From positions 7,812,001 through 7,876,000 of the forward strand of contig OZ059897.1 of NCBI GenBank assembly GCA_964057225.1: a stretch of 64,000 bases of DNA, given 5' to 3'. The notes below the pieces were generated by a model. The model was not told the DNA's origin. It worked only from the letters and a program-made list of their open reading frames with translations, and did not search any database. The first letter of the stretch is position 1, and each line of letters begins with the position of its first letter. The position numbers and the translations under genes are program-made. Source of the DNA: Auanema rhodensis (Eukaryota; Nematoda; Chromadorea; Rhabditida; Rhabditidae). Shown in pieces: positions 59,013-64,000 of the stretch.

Positions 59013-59546
59013 ATGGCTTATGAAGGTCTATCGGGAATGACTTTTGTCTTGAGGAAGCTGTACGCTGACCTCGTCTTGTATGATCAAGACGAAGTGTTAG
59101 CTTATAGGCCGCACCCAGACATAATTAAGATGGTTGGTTAAAACAAAGAAACATGTTATCTTAATAAGAATTTTTAGTTTATTGAGGATTTAAAGATGCA
59201 TTATCTGGGAAGGGGATTAGTAAACTTCTCCCTAATGCAGGAAATAGCGGATGAGGTTGCAGCTATCCGGCGATGGTGCCTCACCGACTTGTGCGCGCAT
59301 TGGTATGAAAACCCAAATCTGGTCGCATCCCCTTGGAATTGGTATGAGCATAAGTCTCATGATTTTTATGATTATATGTCTAAAATTTTGTTTAAAATTT
59401 ATTTATTTTATGAACAGTCTCCTATGGGCTTATTGCTAAGGACCTCTGCGGATTCGGTGTATTCGCAGTATTTAGAGCCTAGCGATGAGCCCATCTCACA
59501 GCCTATAGAATTTGTGAGACAGTTGCATTTTAAATGGGGCTTTTAA
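59013..59546 (+). CDS. Opposite-strand two-exon gene in the retroelement leader, unknown protein
   Basis: Exon 1 at 59013-59132 (40 codons, starting MAYEGLSGMTFVLRKLY), a 45-base intron 59133-59177 with GTTGGT donor and ATTTTTAG acceptor, and exon 2 at 59178-59546 ending ...RQLHFKWGF. The spliced product is 162 residues, without signal peptide or membrane helix, and has a strongly amphipathic, aromatic-rich composition (WYENPNL, WNWYEH). An AATAAA lies at 59563-59568, only 17 bases after the stop. The gene lies wholly between gag and the 5' LTR and is transcribed against the element. I know no similar family. It could be an accessory gene of the element, a captured host gene, or a regulator of sense transcription. 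Codon-like composition and intron fit favour a real gene over a shadow, since gag does not overlap it. Confidence 0.6.
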
Positions 59547-59562
59547 CAATTGTTTCATATAT

Positions 59563-59568
59563 AATAAA
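59563..59568 (+). terminator. Polyadenylation signal of the opposite-strand gene
   Basis: AATAAA within ATATAATAAATAC, 17 bases after the stop codon, an appropriate distance for a nematode 3' end. Confidence 0.55.
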
Positions 59569-60509
59569 TACTTAATTTCACTCATTTGTTCTCTCTCTCT
59601 TTTTTTTTTTTTTCCATAACACAAACTTTGGTCGAGCTTATTAATAAAGAAGGAGTGCGTGCGCCTTGGGAAAATGGCTCATGTGCACGTTATTATTAAA
59701 AGCCGTGGGCGATTCTTTTTCGGAATGATTTTGGCATGCTAATGAGATTCCGAGAATATTTAAAAAGATTGCTCATTTTACTAATGGACTGAGACCAAAG
59801 CTCGTTTATAAAACGCAATTTTTTTCTTTAAACCATTCTACTAATTTATAGAATATTACAATATGAATACTACGGTAGGTGTGTGGGAATATCTTATGAT
59901 GTTAGCAACAAAAATGAGCTGAGGAAGGTGACACATTCTACGGAGAAGAAAACATCCGTAGCCCATGTGCTTTCGCCAAAATGACCTGACAGGCAATAAA
60001 ATTTGTGCCAGGATTTTTCGGACTAGTGTGGTCTATTCTCACAATCAAAAAAAAAATAAAAACCGAATAACGGCTCCCGCAAAAATATTTAGTTAGCATG
60101 CTCTTTTACGCCTGAATTTAACTTTCAAATCTCTAGTCCTGACCACAATAAAATATTAAACTTTGTGCGCTTTCAAAATTTCATTCTAACTCCTCGTTGC
60201 CAAATAATAATGTAATCAAAATTTCGTTTGGTGAAATTGTCCCCTATTTCGATCCAAACGTCCTCAAAAAAAAATGCAAGAGAAGCGGTGCAGGATACGG
60301 TATTATAAGGGTGGACACTCAGACGGTTTTATGAGTGGGGACAGCGGGTGAAATTTCAAAATTATGTAGTCCTAGCTCTCTAAAAGAGAGATCCCTTGTA
60401 CCTGCACCTTATACAAGTTGGCGCCCTCATTATGTTGCTAACCGTGGAGGAAGTTTTAATTTAGATATCAAAATATGGACTTTTTATGCGAGTTTTTGCG
60501 ACAAAAATG
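59569..60509. other. Rest of the element leader
   Basis: About 0.95 kb between the opposite-strand gene and the primer-binding site. It should contain 5' untranslated and packaging sequence of the genomic RNA. I see no frame or structure I can name. Confidence 0.5.
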
Positions 60510-60529
60510 AGTTCGAGGTGGAACCTCCA
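60510..60529 (-). other. Primer-binding site, probably for tRNA-Gln
   Basis: Directly next to the 5' LTR the minus strand reads TGGAGGTTCCACC, the complement of a tRNA 3' end ...GGTGGAACCT plus CCA. As I recall, this is the acceptor end of animal tRNA-Gln. A further block, CTCGAACTC, would match its T arm if five bases are skipped. It does not match the tRNA-Arg of the surrounding array (which would need TGGAGCCCACGG). Confidence 0.7.
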
Positions 60530-60895
60530 CGTTCCATTATGCTCCTACGTATATTGAACAGACCATTGTAGTCTGCTCAACTACGCGTATAGTATTCCAT
60601 AAGTGTAGCGGTATGGAAACAGAGCATAAGGATTACATAAGATAAGGAAATATATAGGTTTATTATACACAATACAATATCATTACAATACATTAACACA
60701 AGGATAAAGTAAACTACATTTACAAGACAAAGACTAATATATAAGATTAACTAAGTTAGATGCAAACCGTCCATGGGCTTGCAAAGGGGCGAACTCCCGA
60801 ATAGGGGCATGAGGGAAGGCGGTGCCATTCCTCATTCCTCTAGTCGGTCTGGCTCTAACCCTGCAGTTACATATATAGAGTCTCCGAATGGAACG
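60530..60895 (-). repeat. 5' LTR of the retroelement
   Basis: 366 bases, apparently identical to the 3' LTR at 48823-49188, with the same CGTTCCATT/AATGGAACG ends. Confidence 0.95.
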
Positions 60896-60899
60896 GTGT
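60896..60899. repeat. Target-site duplication, right copy
   Basis: GTGT, followed by GGACCCAATGAC as in an uninterrupted array unit. Confidence 0.9.
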
Positions 60900-60954
60900 G
60901 GACCCAATGACTTGTAGTTCGAACTTGATGTGCCAAGATATAACGAGAGCGTCA

Positions 60955-61027
60955 GCCCGCGTGGCCTAATGGATAAGGCGTCTGACTTCTAATCAGAAGA
61001 TTGTCGGTTCGATCCCGGCCGTGGGCT
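60955..61027 (+). tRNA. tRNA-Arg(UCU), array copy right of the element, 1
   Basis: Identical to unit 2 at 47766. It starts 59 bases after the element's right end. Confidence 0.95.
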
Positions 61028-61148
61028 TCATCTCTTTTTGCTTCAACACCTTCTGAATCTGGATAAAGTACATTTTTGATATTTTCAAAGTGTGGACCCA
61101 ATGACTTGTAGTTCGAACTTGATGTGCCAAGATATATCGAGAGTGTTA

Positions 61149-61221
61149 GCCCGCGTGGCCTAATGGATAAGGCGTCTGACTTCTAATCAGAAGATTGTCG
61201 GTTCGATCCCGGCCGTGGGCT
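61149..61221 (+). tRNA. tRNA-Arg(UCU), right copy 2
   Basis: Identical tRNA. The leader has GAGAGTGTTAG. Confidence 0.95.
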
Positions 61222-61342
61222 TCATCTCTTTTTGCTTCAACACCTTCTGAATCTGGATAAAGTACATTTTTGATATTTTCAAAGTGTGGACCCAATGACT
61301 TGTAGTTCGAACTTGATGTGCCAAGATATAACGAGAGCGTCA

Positions 61343-61415
61343 GCCCGCGTGGCCTAATGGATAAGGCGTCTGACTTCTAATCAGAAGATTGTCGGTTCGA
61401 TCCCGGCCGTGGGCT
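61343..61415 (+). tRNA. tRNA-Arg(UCU), right copy 3
   Basis: Identical tRNA. The trailer begins TTATCTC instead of TCATCTC. Confidence 0.95.
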
Positions 61416-61536
61416 TTATCTCTTTTTGCTTCAACACCTTTTGAATCTGGATAAAGTACATTTCTGATATTTTCAAAGTGTGGACCCAATGACTTGTAGT
61501 TCGAACTTGATGTGCCAAGATATAACGAGAGCGTCA

Positions 61537-61609
61537 GCCCACGTGGCCTAATGGATAAGGCGTCTGACTTCTAATCAGAAGATTGTCGGTTCGATCCCGG
61601 CCGTGGGCT
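61537..61609 (+). tRNA. tRNA-Arg(UCU), right copy 4
   Basis: Position 5 is A instead of G (GCCCACG), which turns the acceptor G-T pair into A-T. Otherwise identical. Confidence 0.95.
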
Positions 61610-61730
61610 TCATCTCTTTTTGCTTCAACACCTTTTGAATCTGGATAAAGTACATTTCTGATATTTTCAAAGTGTGGACCCAATGACTTGTAGTTCGAAC
61701 TTGATGTGCCAAGATATAACGAGAGCGTCA

Positions 61731-61803
61731 GCCCGCGTGGCCTAATGGATAAGGCGTCTGACTTCTAATCAGAAGATTGTCGGTTCGATCCCGGCCGTGG
61801 GCT
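61731..61803 (+). tRNA. tRNA-Arg(UCU), right copy 5
   Basis: Identical to unit 2. Confidence 0.95.
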
Positions 61804-61924
61804 TCATCTCTTTTTGCTTCAACACATTCTGAATCTGGATAAAGTACATTTTTGATATTTTCAAAGTGTGGACCCAATAACTTGTAGTTCGAACTTGATG
61901 TGCCAAGATATAACGAGAGCGTCA

Positions 61925-61997
61925 GCCCGCGTGGCCTAATGGATAAGGCGTCTGACTTCTAATCAGAAGATTGTCGGTTCGATCCCGGCCGTGGGCT
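61925..61997 (+). tRNA. tRNA-Arg(UCU), right copy 6
   Basis: Identical to unit 2. Confidence 0.95.
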
Positions 61998-62118
61998 TCA
62001 TCTCTTTTTGCTTCAACACCTTCTGAATCTGGATAAAGTACATTTTTGATATTTTCAAAGTGTGGACCCAATGACTTGTAGTTCGAACTTGATGTGCAAA
62101 GATATAACGAGAGCGTCA

Positions 62119-62191
62119 GCCCGCGTGGCCTAATGGATAAGGCGTCTGACTTCTAATCAGAAGATTGTCGGTTCGATCCCGGCCGTGGGCT
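62119..62191 (+). tRNA. tRNA-Arg(UCU), right copy 7
   Basis: Identical to unit 2. Confidence 0.95.
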
Positions 62192-62312
62192 TCATCTCTT
62201 TTTGCTTCAACACCTTTTGAATGTGGATAAAGTACATTTCTGATATTTTCAAAGTGTGGACCCAATGACTTGTAGTTCGAACTTGATGTGCCAAGATATA
62301 ACGAGAACGTCA

Positions 62313-62385
62313 GCCCGCGTGGCCTAATGGATAAGGCGTCTGACTTCTAATCAGAAGATTGTCGGTTCGATCCCGGCCGTGGGCT
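62313..62385 (+). tRNA. tRNA-Arg(UCU), right copy 8
   Basis: Identical tRNA. The leader has GAGAACGTC and the trailer begins TTATCTC. Confidence 0.95.
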
Positions 62386-62506
62386 TTATCTCTTTTTGCT
62401 TCAACACCTTTTGAATCTGGATAAAGTACATTTCTGATATTTTCAAAGTGTGGACCCAATGACTTGTAGTTCGAACTTGATGTGCCAAGATATAACGAGA
62501 GCGTCA

Positions 62507-62579
62507 GCCCGCGTGGCCTAATGGATAAGGCGTCTGACTTCTAATCAGAAGATTGTCGGTTCGATCCCGGCCGTGGGCT
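62507..62579 (+). tRNA. tRNA-Arg(UCU), right copy 9
   Basis: Identical to unit 2. Confidence 0.95.
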
Positions 62580-62700
62580 TCATCTCTTTTTGCTTCAACA
62601 CATTCTGAATCTGGATAAAGTACATTTTTGATATTTTCAAAGTGTGGACCCAATGACTTGTAGTTCGAACTTGATGTGCCAAGATATAACGAGAGCGTCA

Positions 62701-62773
62701 GCCCGCGTGGCCTAATGGATAAGGCGTCTGACTTCTAATCAGAAGATTGTCGGTTCGATCCCGGCCGTGGGCT
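62701..62773 (+). tRNA. tRNA-Arg(UCU), right copy 10
   Basis: Identical to unit 2. Confidence 0.95.
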
Positions 62774-62894
62774 TCATCTCTTTTTGCTTCAACACCTTCT
62801 GAATCTGGATAAAGTACATTTTTGATATTTTCAAAGTGTGGACCCAATGACTTGTAGTTCGAACTTGATGTGCCAAGATATAACGAGAGCGTCA

Positions 62895-62967
62895 GCCCGC
62901 GTGGCCTAATGGATAAGGCGTCTGACTTCTAATCAGAAGATTGTCGGTTCGATCCCGGCCGTGGGCT
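62895..62967 (+). tRNA. tRNA-Arg(UCU), right copy 11
   Basis: Identical to unit 2. Confidence 0.95.
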
Positions 62968-63088
62968 TCATCTCTTTTTGCTTCAACACCTTTTGAATGT
63001 GGATAAAGTACATTTCTGATATTTTCAAAGTGTGGACCCAATGACTTGTAGTTCGAACTTGATGTGCCAAGATATATCGAGAGTGTCA

Positions 63089-63161
63089 GCCCGCCTGGCC
63101 TAATGGATAAGGCGTCTGACTTCTAATCAGAAGATTGTCGCTTCGATCCCGGCCGTGGGCT
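63089..63161 (+). tRNA. tRNA-Arg(UCU), right copy 12, variant
   Basis: Position 7 is C (GCCCGCC), breaking the last acceptor pair, and the T arm reads GTCGC-TTCGATC, breaking a T-stem pair and changing box B. Probably impaired. Confidence 0.85.
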
Positions 63162-63282
63162 TCATCTCTTTTTGCTTCAACACCTTTTGAATCTGGATAA
63201 AGTACATTTCTGATATTTTCAAAGTGTGGACCCAATGACTTGTAGTTCGAACTTGATGTGCCAAGATATATCGAGAGTGTCA

Positions 63283-63355
63283 GCCCGCGTGGCCTAATGG
63301 ATAAGGCGTCTGACTTCTAATCAGAAGATTGTCGCTTCGATCCCGGCCGTGGGCT
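63283..63355 (+). tRNA. tRNA-Arg(UCU), right copy 13, variant
   Basis: Same T-arm and box B change as copy 12 but a normal acceptor stem. The terminator is reduced to TTTT (CTCATTTTGC). Confidence 0.85.
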
Positions 63356-63476
63356 TCATCTCATTTTGCTTCAACACCTTCTGAATCTGGATAAAGTACA
63401 TTTCTGATATTTTCAAAGTGTGGACCCAATGACTTGTAGTTCGAACTTGATGTGCCAAGATATATCGAGAGTGTCA

Positions 63477-63549
63477 GCCCGCCTGGCCTAATGGATAAGG
63501 CGTCTGACTTCTAATCAGAAGATTGTCGCTTCGATCCCGGCCGTGGGCT
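63477..63549 (+). tRNA. tRNA-Arg(UCU), right copy 14, variant
   Basis: Carries both changes of copy 12 (position 7 C and box B C). Confidence 0.85.
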
Positions 63550-63670
63550 TCATCTCTTTTTGCTTCAACACCTTTTGAATCTGGATAAAGTACATTTCTG
63601 ATATTTTCAAAGTGTGGACCCAATGACTTGTAGTTCGAACTTGATGTGCCAAGATATAACGAGAGCGTCA

Positions 63671-63743
63671 GCCCGCGTGGCCTAATGGATAAGGCGTATG
63701 ACTTCTAATCAGAAGATTGTCGGTTCGATCCCGGCCGTGGGCT
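63671..63743 (+). tRNA. tRNA-Arg(UCU), right copy 15, variant
   Basis: The anticodon stem has TATGA against TCAGA, one mismatch, the same change seen in the damaged copy at 47592-47644. Confidence 0.88.
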
Positions 63744-63864
63744 TCATCTCTTTTTGCTTCAACACCTTCTGATTCTGGATAAAGTACATTTCTGATATTT
63801 TCAAAGTATGGACCCAATGACTTGTAGTTCGAACTTGATGTGCCAAGATATAACGAGAGCGTCA

Positions 63865-63937
63865 GCCCGCGTGGCCTAATGGATAAGGCGTCTGACTTCT
63901 AATCAGAAGATTGTCGGTTCGATCCCGGCCGTGGGCT
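63865..63937 (+). tRNA. tRNA-Arg(UCU), right copy 16
   Basis: Identical to unit 2. The repeat unit continues to the last base of the window. Confidence 0.95.
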
Positions 63938-64000
63938 TCATCTCTTTTTGCTTCAACACCTTCTGAATCTGGATAAAGTACATTTTTGATATTTTCAAAG

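Larger units (their letters stand above)
48823..60895 (-). mobile_element. Complete Ty3/gypsy-type retroelement with an internal envelope
   Basis: A 12,073-base element with two 366-base LTRs that I read as identical, flanked by the 4-base duplication GTGT (48819-48822 and 60896-60899). In its own direction (minus strand) it runs 5' LTR 60530-60895, primer-binding site, a 1.93 kb leader that carries an opposite-strand gene, one 2901-codon polyprotein (58599-49894), 0.7 kb of 3' sequence, polypurine tract and 3' LTR 48823-49188. The domain order PR-RT-RNase H-IN is that of Ty3/gypsy (Metaviridae) and not of BEL/Pao or copia. All catalytic motifs are present and no stop or frameshift is seen, so the copy looks young and possibly competent. 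Insertion into the tRNA array may reflect targeting, or simply the size of the target. Confidence 0.95.
47592..64000 (+). repeat. 194 bp tandem array of tRNA-Arg(UCU) units, split by a retroelement
   Basis: Each unit holds a 73-base tRNA-Arg(UCU), a short leader with CGAGAGCGTCA before it, a TTTTT terminator about 8-12 bases after it, and a spacer with AACACCTTCTGAATCTGG and ACTTGTAGTTCGAACTTGA. Start positions step by exactly 194 bases (47766, 47960, 48154, 48348, 48542; then 60955, 61149 and so on to 63865). The only departures are a 52-base deletion inside the unit at 48542 and the element at 48823-60895. Removing the element plus one GTGT puts 60955 exactly 194 bases after 48684, counting from that unit's start. 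The array continues past the window end. The units are near identical, so copying has been recent or homogenisation is active. Confidence 0.95.

Noticed and set aside
60335..60571. 78-residue plus-strand frame over the primer-binding site
   Set aside because: It overlaps the primer-binding site and LTR edge, has no splice structure, and its composition is not protein-like.
47592..64000. Regular repeats resembling a CRISPR array
   Set aside because: Repeats are 194 bases with near-identical spacers, each containing a full tRNA with Pol III boxes, in a nuclear nematode genome.

Overview
This window looks like AT-rich nuclear DNA from a nematode. The visible genes are split by many introns of about 45-60 bases with TTTCAG-like acceptors, and GT-AG joins give proteins of recognisable families: aquaglyceroporin, two serpentine chemoreceptors, a core-1 galactosyltransferase-like enzyme, a plant-RHM-like rhamnose biosynthesis protein, ANKRD13C, copine and sideroflexin. 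Chemoreceptors of the srh/str type point to a rhabditid-like nematode. I cannot name the genus.

Layout. 1-2088 (-): 5' part of an aquaporin gene. 2089-10835: gene-poor, with GA/CT microsatellites and a pyrimidine minisatellite. 10836-12134 (-): six-exon serpentine receptor. 14308-15900 (+): ten-exon gene for an unrecognised secreted protein. 16489-17440 (-) and 17709-21785 (-): a C1GALT-like glycosyltransferase directly downstream of a dehydratase/reductase fusion for nucleotide-rhamnose synthesis. 23924-25962 (+): ANKRD13C. 26370-27622 (+): unrecognised single-pass membrane protein. 27623-34304: no gene seen. 34305-43113 (+): copine with a 5.5 kb first intron. 43754-45137 (-): second serpentine receptor. 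46455 onward (+): sideroflexin, whose coding exons stop being visible at 47516.

From 47592 to the window end there is a perfectly periodic 194 bp tandem array, each unit carrying one tRNA-Arg(UCU) gene: 21 full-length copies plus two damaged ones are visible, and the array runs off the window. It starts 75 bases after the last visible sideroflexin exon, so it lies in an intron of that gene or has truncated it.

The array is interrupted by one complete 12,073 bp LTR retroelement (48823-60895, transcribed on the minus strand). Its two 366 bp LTRs look identical and it is flanked by a 4 bp GTGT duplication. Removing the element and one GTGT restores the 194 bp period exactly. The element carries one uninterrupted 2901-codon frame. 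This reads Gag, then a full membrane glycoprotein, then protease, reverse transcriptase, RNase H and integrase of Ty3/gypsy type. The glycoprotein has a signal peptide, furin-like sites, a mucin-like stretch, a coiled coil, a transmembrane segment and a PPSY tail. Its membrane-proximal half resembles the class III fusogens of the herpesvirus gB type. An envelope between gag and pol, in frame, is not the usual retroviral order. The 1.9 kb leader also holds an apparent two-exon gene on the opposite strand (59013-59546, 162 aa). This element is the most unusual system in the window.
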